Shown here: positions 17,578-25,403 of the stretch, one piece after another | How the letters are laid out: the number at the start of each line of letters is the position of its first letter | Numbering within the stretch: the first letter of the stretch is position 1 | NCBI GenBank assembly: GCA_014649155.1 | Contig: BMSM01000036.1 | Span: 1 to 63,655 of the forward strand | Length of the DNA stretch: 63,655 nucleotides | Direction: 5' to 3' | DNA from: Streptomyces griseoviridis | GTDB lineage: Bacteria; Actinomycetota; Actinomycetes; Streptomycetales; Streptomycetaceae | Notes under the pieces: generated by a model | Seen by the model: only the letters and a program-made list of their open reading frames with translations | Told to the model about the DNA's origin: nothing | Databases searched by the model: none | Program-made: the position numbers and the translations under genes

Positions 17578-19266
17578 TTACGGATGCGGCGATGGGTGTG
17601 CGGCGGCTCGCGCGGATGATGACGGGGTCAGGAGGCCGATGCTCTCGGCGCAGGGCCGGCAGGCTAGGCGGAAGTCGCGGAAGTCGGCGGTGAAGGACGC
17701 GTCGACGAGGTCGCGGGCGTGGATGCCGACCAGGGTTCCGGTGAAGCGGAGGGTTCCTCCGTGGTCGTCGGAGAGGCGGGTGCAGTCGAGCGGGAGTCCG
17801 ATCTGGGTGCGCTGCCCGTCGGTGGCGTACCAGAAGCGGGCGGACGTACCGGTGATGGTGACGCCGAGTGTGACGGGGTTGTTCGGTTCGATCTCCTGCA
17901 GCGCTGCCTGCCGGGCGCCGTGTTCGTCGCGCTCGACGAGGCTCAGGACGACCCGGCCCGCTGACTGCCACTGCTGGCCGCGCTGGGCCTCACCGTCCGG
18001 TTCGGTCCAGGTGAGGTCCAGTGAGAGGTAGGCCGCGGCGTCGTAGCGCAGGATCAGGCCGGCGGCCTGGGTGAAGGTTCGCGGCCGGGCGTCGACGGTG
18101 ACCTGGGCGGTGGCGTGGTGTTCGGTGAGGCGCTGGGCGAGCAGACTCTGTTCCCACCGTGACTCGGGGCCGTGCCGGCCTCGCAGCCGGATCCACCCTG
18201 GGCGGGTGGTGGTGTCAGCCCAGGTGGAAGAGGGCGGTTCACGCAGTGTGCTCCACGGCCAGTTCAGCGATGTCGGCTCTGCTTGGCGCGGGGAAGGCGG
18301 TGCGCAGGGCGTGGTCGCCACGGTGACCTCGGTTGCCGGATGCCATCCCCCCTGCTGCAGGCGGGGCCATTGCTCCTCGTCCCAGGTGATCGCTTGGATC
18401 GCGGTCTCCCGGCCCAGGGTGCAGCGCGGACCGGCCGCTGTCTGCAGGGGGCGGGCTGCCAGATGGCACAGCACCCATTGTCCGTGCGGTGTCTGGACGA
18501 GTTCGCCGTGCCCGGCCTTCTGCAGCGGAAGCGTGGCGTCGTCCCGCGTGGTCAGCAGGGGCAGGGTGTCCAGTTCGTAGGGCCCGCCGAGGCTGCGGCT
18601 CCGCGCCATCCGGACACCGTGCTCGAAGCCGGTGCCGCCCTCGGCGAGGGTGAGGTAGTACCAGCCGTTGCGGGTGCAGACCTTGGGTCCTTCGATGAGG
18701 CGGTCGTGCTGGAGGAGCAGTCGTGTCTCGTCGACGGGGGCGAGGCTGGCGGGGTCGAGTTCGGTGAGGACGATTCCGCTGAAGCGCTGGCCGCCCGGCC
18801 GGTGGTCGTTTTGCAGGTTGAGCAGCCACAGGCGGCCGTCTTCGTGGAAGAGCGCCGGGTCGAAGCCGTGGCTGGCCACCCGGCGCGGCGGTGTCCACGG
18901 GCCGCGGGAGTCGCTGGCCGTGGTGATGTAGGTGTCCAGGTCGAAGTACGGGGTGCCCACCGAGCGCACCACCGCGTACACCATCCAGAACCGCTCGCCG
19001 TCCCAGCTCATGGACGGGGCCCAGATGCCACCCGAGTCGGGGACGCCGGCGAGGGACCCGCCGGGAGCGGCTCCCTGCACGTGGCCGGCGTACTCCCAGT
19101 GGGCCAGATCCCGCGAGCGGTGGATGGGGATGGTCGGGAACCACTCGAAGGAGCTGTTGGCCACGTAGTACCAGTCGCCGACGTGGATCATCGACGGGTC
19201 GGGCATGAAACCGCGGATGACGGGGTTGCGCGCAACAGTCGTGCCGTCGGGTACGGGGCTGGTCAC
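17578..19266 (-). CDS. GH43 family glycoside hydrolase (beta-xylosidase/arabinofuranosidase type)
   Basis: 562 aa, no signal peptide. The five-bladed propeller domain begins PVIRGFMPDPSMIHVGDWYY (catalytic base Asp in PDPS) and continues with SSFEWFPTIPIHRSRDL, GIWAPSMSW, DPALFHEDGR and EGPKV (general acid Glu). Spacing and the FPTIPIH segment are like GH43 beta-xylosidases. The C-terminal ~200 residues form the usual concanavalin-like beta-sandwich (AAGLILRYDAAAYLSLDLTW). The GTG start at 19266 overlaps the permease stop by four bases (GTGA), indicating coupled translation. Likely removes xylose or arabinose from imported oligosaccharides. Confidence 0.85.
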   Translation of the reverse strand: MTSPVPDGTTVARNPVIRGFMPDPSMIHVGDWYYVANSSFEWFPTIPIHRSRDLAHWEYAGHVQGAAPGGSLAGVPDSGGIWAPSMSWDGERFWMVYAVVRSVGTPYFDLDTYITTASDSRGPWTPPRRVASHGFDPALFHEDGRLWLLNLQNDHRPGGQRFSGIVLTELDPASLAPVDETRLLLQHDRLIEGPKVCTRNGWYYLTLAEGGTGFEHGVRMARSRSLGGPYELDTLPLLTTRDDATLPLQKAGHGELVQTPHGQWVLCHLAARPLQTAAGPRCTLGRETAIQAITWDEEQWPRLQQGGWHPATEVTVATTPCAPPSPRQAEPTSLNWPWSTLREPPSSTWADTTTRPGWIRLRGRHGPESRWEQSLLAQRLTEHHATAQVTVDARPRTFTQAAGLILRYDAAAYLSLDLTWTEPDGEAQRGQQWQSAGRVVLSLVERDEHGARQAALQEIEPNNPVTLGVTITGTSARFWYATDGQRTQIGLPLDCTRLSDDHGGTLRFTGTLVGIHARDLVDASFTADFRDFRLACRPCAESIGLLTPSSSARAAAHPSPHP

Positions 19267-20177
19267 TTCAGCGCTCCCAGGGTGACGCCGGAACGCCAGT
19301 AGCGGCGCATGGCGATCATCAGGATGGCCATGGGCACGATCGACAGCAGAGCACCGGTCAGCACCAGGCTGGTCAGGTCCACTCCGGCTTCCAGGCGCTT
19401 GCCCGACCAGTTGTACAGGCCCAGGTTGAGCGTCCAGTTCTCCTCGCCGCGCAGGACGGTCAGGGGCAGGAAGAAGGCGTTCCAGGTGTTCACGAAGGCG
19501 AGGAGGAAGATGGTCGCACCGCCGGTGGTCATCATGCGGACCACGATGCTGAAGAAGATACGCAGCTCGCCCGCTCCGTCGATGCGCGCGGCCTCCAGCA
19601 GTTCGAAGGGGATGGTGGCCTCCGTGTACACCTTGGCGAGGTAGACGCTGAAGGGATTGATCAGGCACGGAATGAGCATCGCCCACGGCGTGTCGACCAG
19701 GCCGATGTCGGAGAAGACCAGGTACAGCGGCAGGGCGAGCAGTGCGATCGGGATCAGGAACGATCCCACGACGCAGGCGAAGATGAGGCCGCGGCCGGGA
19801 AAGGTGAAGCGGGCGAGGCCGTAACCCGTGGCGAGGGCGATCAGCGTGCCGCCCAGGCTTCCCACGCCGGCGTACAGGAGTGAGTTGGCTGTCCAGCGCA
19901 GGAAGATGCCGCCCTCGTAGGTGAACAACTGGTGCAGGTTGTCCGTGAGGTGCCAGCCCGAGAACCAGAGACCGTTGCTCTGATAGAGGCCCACGCGGTC
20001 CTTGGTGGCCGCGATGATCAGCCACCACAGGGGGAAGAGGCTGTAGGCGCAGGCGAGGATGAGGCCGATGAGAACGAAGCGCTGGCCACCGCGTGAGCGG
20101 GAGGCCGGGTCGGGCCGTGTGACGCGTTGCACGCTGCGGACGCGGGGCTTGTCGGTGGTGTGCTCGGTGAGCGTCAT
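19263..20177 (-). CDS. carbohydrate ABC transporter permease (MalG type)
   Basis: 304 aa with six predicted membrane helices. The first follows a basic N-tail (RFVLIGLILACAYSLFPLWW). The ABC-contact EAA loop is ELLEAARIDGAGELRIFFSIV, and the C-terminus (MRRYWRSGVTLGALK) is typical of the MalG side of CUT1 importers. Its ATG overlaps the stop of the preceding permease (TGATG). There is no ATPase gene in the operon. Streptomyces CUT1 importers commonly share one MsiK-type ATPase encoded elsewhere. Confidence 0.92.
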   Translation of the reverse strand: MTLTEHTTDKPRVRSVQRVTRPDPASRSRGGQRFVLIGLILACAYSLFPLWWLIIAATKDRVGLYQSNGLWFSGWHLTDNLHQLFTYEGGIFLRWTANSLLYAGVGSLGGTLIALATGYGLARFTFPGRGLIFACVVGSFLIPIALLALPLYLVFSDIGLVDTPWAMLIPCLINPFSVYLAKVYTEATIPFELLEAARIDGAGELRIFFSIVVRMMTTGGATIFLLAFVNTWNAFFLPLTVLRGEENWTLNLGLYNWSGKRLEAGVDLTSLVLTGALLSIVPMAILMIAMRRYWRSGVTLGALK

Positions 20178-21061
20178 CAGTCGGCCTCCTTCGAAGTGAG
20201 CCGGTAGAACACGAAGGAAGCGATGCCGAGGATCAGGGCGAGCAGTACCGACAGCGTTGCCGCGTAGTGGTAGTTGCCGGCGTTGAACGCGGCGTTGTAG
20301 ATGATCATGATGGGGGTGAACTTGTCGTCCACGGTCTGCGGTGTGACGTTGCGGAACAGGGCGGGCTCGTTGAAGATCTGCAGCATCTGGATGATGGACA
20401 GCAGGCCGGTCAGTACCAGTGCGCTGCGTACGTAAGGGACCTTGATGCTCCGGGCGATGCGCCACTCCGAAGCCCCGTCGAGCCGGGCCGCCTCGAACAG
20501 TTCACGGGGAACCGCCTGCAGCGCGGAGTAGATGATCACCATGTTGTAGCCGATGCCGTGCCAGGTCAGGAGGTTTCCGATGGAGGGCCACACCATCGAG
20601 GGGGTGAAGAAGTCCCAGTCGAAGCCCAGTGCGTCGCCCAGCGGGGTGAGCGGGCCGACGTTCGGGCTGTAGAGGTTGATCCAGACGATGGCGGCTACGA
20701 CACCGGGGATCATGTACGGGACCAGCAGCAGGATGCGGAACCGGCCGGCCGTGCGTGAGGTGAGCGAGTCCAGCAGCAGGGCCAGCACCAGGCTGATGAG
20801 CAGCATCAGCGGGATCTGTACGCAGGCGAAGAGCGCCACCCTGAGGACCGAGCCCATGAAGGCGCTGTCGGTGAGTCCTTCGAGGTAGTTGTCCAGGCCG
20901 ACGAAGCTCTGGCTGGAGCCGCCCAGACCGAGTCCGGACTGTTCTTCGCGGAACAGGGACTGGTATGCGGCGTAGCCCATCGGCAGCAGGTAGAGGAAGA
21001 CGAAACCGAGGAGGAACGGCGCCGTGAAGGAGGCGCCCTTCCATCGCAGGGAGGAGATCAT
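20177..21061 (-). CDS. carbohydrate ABC transporter permease (MalF type)
   Basis: 294 aa, six helices (TAPFLLGFVFLYLLPMGYAAY first). The EAA loop ELFEAARLDGASEWRIARSI is typical of the MalF partner of CUT1 sugar importers. It follows the binding-protein gene by 22 bases and overlaps the next permease. Confidence 0.92.
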   Translation of the reverse strand: MISSLRWKGASFTAPFLLGFVFLYLLPMGYAAYQSLFREEQSGLGLGGSSQSFVGLDNYLEGLTDSAFMGSVLRVALFACVQIPLMLLISLVLALLLDSLTSRTAGRFRILLLVPYMIPGVVAAIVWINLYSPNVGPLTPLGDALGFDWDFFTPSMVWPSIGNLLTWHGIGYNMVIIYSALQAVPRELFEAARLDGASEWRIARSIKVPYVRSALVLTGLLSIIQMLQIFNEPALFRNVTPQTVDDKFTPIMIIYNAAFNAGNYHYAATLSVLLALILGIASFVFYRLTSKEAD

Positions 21062-21083
21062 GAGCGTTCTGCCTCTGCCTTCG

Positions 21084-22418
21084 TCAGCCCTTGACGTTGA
21101 TGCCGCGGGACTTCAGGTCATCGACGGTCCACTTCTGCATGTGGGTCAGCAGCTCGGTGACCTTCAGCTCCTTGCTGACGACCTTGCCCCACTGACTCTG
21201 CAGCTCGGTGAACATGGCGGTCCAGTTCGGGCCGAAGGTCCAGTCCGTGTTGACGGTGTCCAGGCTGTCATTGACGATCTTCTTCGCCGACTCGTAGTTC
21301 TCGCCCAGCAGCTCCTTGGAGATGGTCACGTCGGTGTATGCGCTGCTGTCCTTGAGGGCCGGCAGTACTCCGCTGCCGGTGCCCGGAGTGGCCATGGTCT
21401 TCACGGCCCCCGGATCGGTGGACAGCCACAGTGCTGCCTCGGCAGCCTGTTCGGGGTGCTTGCACTGCTCCGTGACCAGGTTCAGTCCGGCGCTCTGGTT
21501 GGTGCCGGCCGGGGTGCGGACGGCCGAGCCGGCGAAGGCCGGCCAGGGGCTGAGGGCCCAGTCGCCGAGAGACTCGGTGAAGTTCTGGACCATGCCGGAC
21601 ATCTGCCAGGTGGAGATCTGACGTGTGACCGTACCGCCGCTGTCGAAGTTGCGCTGCACTGCGGCGTAGTCCGCGAACGACAGCTTGGAGTTGAGGTCCT
21701 TGTCGATGATCTCTTGGATGACTTCCGCGGCCTGGAGGCTCCCCTTGTCCCGGAAGTTCACTCGCCAGGCGTCCCCGTCGATGGCGTACCAGCGGGCCCC
21801 GGCCTGCATGGCGAGGACCTCCAGGACACTGGGGTCTTCCCCGGCGAAGTTGGTGATCTTGATGCCGTGCTTCTTCAGCACCTCACCCGCGGCGATGAAG
21901 TCGTCCCAGGTGGCAGGCACCTCCAGCCCGTACTTCTCGAACACGTCGGTGCGGTAGATCGTGAAGGAGGGCGCCGAGCTGGTGGGGACCCCGTAGACCT
22001 TGCCCTGGACCTGAACCCCGGCCCACGCTCCGGGATTGAAGGCCGACTCCTTCGACTTCACGTACTGGGTGATGTCGGCGAGAGCCCCCTGTGAGACCCA
22101 GCTCGTCACGTACTCGGCGGTGTTCTGGACCAGGCAGGGGGCGTTGCCGGCCTTGACGGCATTGCTGAGCTGCTTCTGCGTACCGAGCTGATCGGTGACC
22201 TTCGTGTACTTGAGCTGGACATCCTTGTGCGCGGCGTTGAACGCCTTCACCACGGCCTCCTGGCCGTTGGCCCACCCCCAGAACTCCAGCGTGATGGGGC
22301 CCTGGCTCAAGGCATCGTCGTCGCCGCCCGACCCGCCGCACGCGGTGAGCAGAATGGACAGCGCAAACGTCGCGGTGGCGGCTCGGCGAACGCTTCGACG
22401 CGGACTGATGGACTTCAT
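21084..22418 (-). CDS. extracellular sugar-binding lipoprotein of ABC importer
   Basis: 444 aa. The signal has a basic start (MKSISPRRSVRRAATATF) and lipobox LLTACGG. The mature protein is a CUT1 solute-binding protein (ITLEFWGWANGQEAVVKAFN, PCLVQNTAEYVTSW, AYTDVTISKELLG). It is the first gene of the operon leading through two permeases, GH43, GH42-like and ThuA. A GTAATCGCTTCC box lies 126 bases upstream. Ligand unknown; neighbours suggest an oligosaccharide containing xylose, arabinose or galactose units. Confidence 0.92.
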   Translation of the reverse strand: MKSISPRRSVRRAATATFALSILLTACGGSGGDDDALSQGPITLEFWGWANGQEAVVKAFNAAHKDVQLKYTKVTDQLGTQKQLSNAVKAGNAPCLVQNTAEYVTSWVSQGALADITQYVKSKESAFNPGAWAGVQVQGKVYGVPTSSAPSFTIYRTDVFEKYGLEVPATWDDFIAAGEVLKKHGIKITNFAGEDPSVLEVLAMQAGARWYAIDGDAWRVNFRDKGSLQAAEVIQEIIDKDLNSKLSFADYAAVQRNFDSGGTVTRQISTWQMSGMVQNFTESLGDWALSPWPAFAGSAVRTPAGTNQSAGLNLVTEQCKHPEQAAEAALWLSTDPGAVKTMATPGTGSGVLPALKDSSAYTDVTISKELLGENYESAKKIVNDSLDTVNTDWTFGPNWTAMFTELQSQWGKVVSKELKVTELLTHMQKWTVDDLKSRGINVKG

Positions 22419-22543
22419 TGACCCAGATCCTTCGACTGAGGGACGCCCTCGCCAGGAGGGAGGAAGAGGACTGCGCGGAACGCAGTGGACTGCCGGGGAA
22501 GCCGGCTGGGTACGGCGACGACCCACCGCAGCAGAAAACTGTA

Positions 22544-22555
22544 GTAATCGCTTCC
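22544..22555. promoter_or_regulatory. putative LacI-family operator, upstream of ABC operon
   Basis: GTAATCGCTTCC matches the repeated GTAATCGTTT box with one change. It lies in the 392-base gap before the sugar-binding protein gene. Confidence 0.5.
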
Positions 22556-22769
22556 CATGGAAGCTACGTTCAGCCTGCGTATCAGAGCAAGAGCTGCGGC
22601 CCAAAATGTTTCGACTACTTGTCCGTTGGGTTCATTCGGCGTTCCACGAGCCTGCCCGGATGGCCTCATATTGACTGCTCATAGCCCAGGTACGCCCCTG
22701 GGAGGGGCCCGGTCCGGGCAGGAGAGCGGGAGACGCCTCAGCTGACCTCATCGGGCGGCGAAGTGGACC

Positions 22770-22781
22770 GTAAACGATTAC
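22770..22781. promoter_or_regulatory. putative LacI-family operator, second box
   Basis: Minus strand reads GTAATCGTTTAC, an imperfect palindrome with a central CG. It is in the same gap, near the end of the dehydrogenase gene. Confidence 0.55.
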
Positions 22782-22810
22782 TCACAATGTCGAGCTGAAC
22801 GTCGCGGCGG

Positions 22811-23824
22811 TCAGGCCAGGCGCGTCAGATCGGCCCGGCGGACCGGATGGACCAGCGGCTGCCCGGCGGCCAGGCGGGCGACCTCGTCCACCACGACGGC
22901 ACCGAGCCGCTCGAGTTCGTTGCCGAGAGAACCAGCGATGTGCGGTGTGAGGAAGACGTTGGGCAGCCGGTAGAGCGGCGAGCCGGCCGGAGGCGGCTCC
23001 GGATCGGTGACGTCGAGAATGGCCTGCAGCCGGCCCGCCACCAGTTCGGCGGCAAGTGCTCCGTGGTCCACGAGCGCCCCTCGGGAGGTGTTGATGAGCA
23101 CCCCGCCGTCACGGATGAGGGCGAGCCGGGTGCGGTCGAGCATGTGATGGGTCTCGGGCGTGTCGGGCGCATGCAGGCTGACGATGTCGCTGCGCCGCAG
23201 CAGCTCCTCCAGCGGCATGAGCGCCGCGCCCAGGCCGGCGGCCTCGGCGGGGTCCACGTAGGGGTCGTAGAGCAGAACCTCCAGGTCGTGGGAGCGCAGG
23301 AGCTTCAGCAGGTGGCGGCCCACGCGGGAAGCACCGATGATCCCCACGCGGCGGCCGACGTTGCCGATACCGGCAGTCTGGACCGCGGTGGGGTAGGCGT
23401 GCGTGTCGCGGTAGCGTTCCCGCTGTGCGAAAGCGTCCTTGCCGGCGAGCAGGATCATCGCCAGGGTGTACTCGGCCACGGGGACCGCGTTGGCGGCAAC
23501 CGCGCTGGACACGGCGACCCCGTGGGACCACAGCGCGTCGCTGACGAGTGCGCGGACGGAGCCGGCCGCGTGCAGTACGGCCCGCAGCCGCGGCGCGGCT
23601 TTGAGGACCTCCGGCCCGAGCGGGGGGCACCCCCATCCGGTGATCAGCGTGTCGGCCCCGGCGAGAGCCGCGGCCGACCTGGGGTCGGCGAAGTCCCGCA
23701 CAACGACGTCGGGGTCTATCCGGGCCGATGCCTGGAGCCTGGCCATGAGCGCCGGCGGGAACAGCATCGGAAGGTGAACCGGGTCCAGGGCGAAGACCGC
23801 TCGGGGAAGTGGGGCGCTGGGCAT
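22811..23824 (-). CDS. D-isomer-specific 2-hydroxyacid dehydrogenase family protein
   Basis: 337 aa, cytoplasmic NAD(P)-dependent oxidoreductase family. It shows the Rossmann glycine motif in RRVGIIGASRVGRHLLKLL (GxxxxG form), the substrate/catalytic segment GGVLINTSRGALVDHGAL and the catalytic His in LTPHIAGSLGNELERLG. The start at 23824 follows CAGGAGAG; an upstream in-frame ATG has no such site. An operator-like box (AAAACGTTTGC) lies 40 bases upstream. It could act on sugar acids released by the lyases; that link is inference. Confidence 0.85.
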   Translation of the reverse strand: MPSAPLPRAVFALDPVHLPMLFPPALMARLQASARIDPDVVVRDFADPRSAAALAGADTLITGWGCPPLGPEVLKAAPRLRAVLHAAGSVRALVSDALWSHGVAVSSAVAANAVPVAEYTLAMILLAGKDAFAQRERYRDTHAYPTAVQTAGIGNVGRRVGIIGASRVGRHLLKLLRSHDLEVLLYDPYVDPAEAAGLGAALMPLEELLRRSDIVSLHAPDTPETHHMLDRTRLALIRDGGVLINTSRGALVDHGALAAELVAGRLQAILDVTDPEPPPAGSPLYRLPNVFLTPHIAGSLGNELERLGAVVVDEVARLAAGQPLVHPVRRADLTRLA

Positions 23825-23863
23825 GACTCTCCTGAGGAGCGAGCAATCACGGGTTGGACGACA

Positions 23864-23876
23864 GAAAACGTTTGCC
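23864..23876. promoter_or_regulatory. putative LacI-family operator, upstream of dehydrogenase
   Basis: GAAAACGTTTGCC has the AAACGTTT palindromic core of LacI-type sites and lies 40 bases upstream of the dehydrogenase start. It is less like the GTAATCGTTT consensus than the others. The rest of 23825-24081 shows no gene. Confidence 0.4.
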
Positions 23877-24081
23877 GTGAAGCCACGGTAAGCTCGCCCC
23901 GGAACGCTGGTCAATGAGCCGGGCAGAGGCTGCGATGCTTTGCCCGGATGCCGCGGCCTGCGTGAGGGAGGACTCCGCAGCGTTCCCGAAGGGGGCGCCG
24001 GAGATGTCGGCGGATGCGGCGGGCGCCTCAGTGGGTCACTGTCGGGTACGGCACAGACGCCTCATGGAGGCTGCCAGACGC

Positions 24082-25212
24082 CTACTGCCAGGCGAGCCGG
24101 CGGACCGACTTCCGGATGATCAGTTGCGTGCCGAGCACGACCCGGTCGTCGTCGGACATGGCGTCCCTGCGGGTGAGGGCCAGACGGACAGCAGTGCGGC
24201 CGAGTTCCTCGTAGGGCACGCGGATCGTGGTGAGCGCGGGGGTCAGGTCGGTGGCGAACGGGACGTCGTCGAACCCCACGACCGAGACGTCGTCCGGGAC
24301 ACTCCGTCCGGCTTCCCGCAGCGCTGCGAGGGCGCCGAGGGCGACCATGTCCGAGGCCGCGAACACGGCGGTGAACTCCACGCCGTTGCGCAGGGCGTCG
24401 CGGGTGCGGGCATAGCCGGAGACGCGCGTGTACGGGCCCTGCGTGTCGAGAGCCTCGGCGCGGAGGGCGACCCCGTGGGCGCGCAGTGCGTCCAGGTAGC
24501 CGGCTCGGCGCTCGTCCGGACTGTTCAGCCCGACCTCACCGCCCAGGAACAGCACGCTGCGATGGCCGGATGCGAGCAGGTGTGACGTGGCCTGGAAGGC
24601 GCCGCCGCGGTTGTCGTAGTCGACCACGGTGACCGGCAGGCCCGGAGCCGGCGCCGGGCGGCCGACCAGTACCAGCCGGGAGCCGGCCGCGTCGAGCGCC
24701 CGTGCGTATTCGCTCATGCGGCGCTGATAGCTCTCGTCGGGTGCGGCACTGCCCACGAGGACGACGGCTGCCGCATGCTGCTCCCGCATGAGCTGCACCA
24801 GGTCGTTCTCGCGGGCCGAGTCGTCGTGTGTGGCGCACACCAGGCTCAGCCTGCCCAGGGAGGCCGCCTCCTGCTCCACGCCGGCGGCGACGTGGGCGAG
24901 CGAGGGGCCGGTGATGTCTTTGATCACCAGGGCGACGGGGCCCGCGACGCGCCCGGACAGAGCCTTGGCGTGGACATTGACCACATAGTGCAGTGACTTG
25001 ACGGCGGCCATGACGCGCGCCCGGGTTTCCTCCGAAACCGGATAGTTGCCGGCCAGGGTGCGTGAAACGGTTGCTACGGAGACTCCGGCCTCTCGGGCCA
25101 CGTCGGTGATAGTGCTGGGCCTGTCCTCGGCCCCGCGCCGGGACTTGCCCCTTCTGCCCTTCGAAGTCTTGGCCGCACTGTCGACCGCCTGATGATTCAC
25201 GCTGTCAGTCAC
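24082..25212 (-). CDS. LacI-family transcriptional regulator
   Basis: 376 aa. The N-terminal helix-turn-helix plus hinge reads STITDVAREAGVSVATVSRT and continues through NYPVSEETRARV. The rest is a periplasmic-binding-protein-like effector domain (GPVALVIKDITGPSLAHVAA, VVGFDDVPFATDLTPALTTI). It starts with an extended basic tail of about 30 residues. A GTAATCGTTTCC box lies 68 bases upstream, consistent with autoregulation. It is the only LacI gene in the window and the best candidate repressor for the boxes at 22544, 22770, 25280, 28632, 29794 and 45870. Confidence 0.93.
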   Translation of the reverse strand: MTDSVNHQAVDSAAKTSKGRRGKSRRGAEDRPSTITDVAREAGVSVATVSRTLAGNYPVSEETRARVMAAVKSLHYVVNVHAKALSGRVAGPVALVIKDITGPSLAHVAAGVEQEAASLGRLSLVCATHDDSARENDLVQLMREQHAAAVVLVGSAAPDESYQRRMSEYARALDAAGSRLVLVGRPAPAPGLPVTVVDYDNRGGAFQATSHLLASGHRSVLFLGGEVGLNSPDERRAGYLDALRAHGVALRAEALDTQGPYTRVSGYARTRDALRNGVEFTAVFAASDMVALGALAALREAGRSVPDDVSVVGFDDVPFATDLTPALTTIRVPYEELGRTAVRLALTRRDAMSDDDRVVLGTQLIIRKSVRRLAWQ

Positions 25213-25279
25213 GGCTCGACGTTACTGCATCTTGCATGCGCTGCCGACCCGTGGGCAGGGCAGAGACCGGGCACGATTG

Positions 25280-25291
25280 GTAATCGTTTCC
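25280..25291. promoter_or_regulatory. putative LacI-family operator, upstream of lacI-type gene
   Basis: GTAATCGTTTCC lies 68 bases upstream of the regulator start and is one of the best matches to the shared box. Confidence 0.55.
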
Positions 25292-25403
25292 TGCAGGAGG
25301 GAAGAAGGGCTTGGTCTCGCCCTGCGTCGCCCCCATTGCCGAGAAGGACGGGAGGGCGTCGCTCCCGCGCGAGCCGGAGCGACGCCTGGGCACCCGCGGG
25401 GTC

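Noticed and set aside
15904..17619. A 1.7-kb plus-strand open frame opposite the GH42-like gene
   Set aside because: Low-complexity Gly/Val/Ala-rich reading with no family match; antisense shadow.
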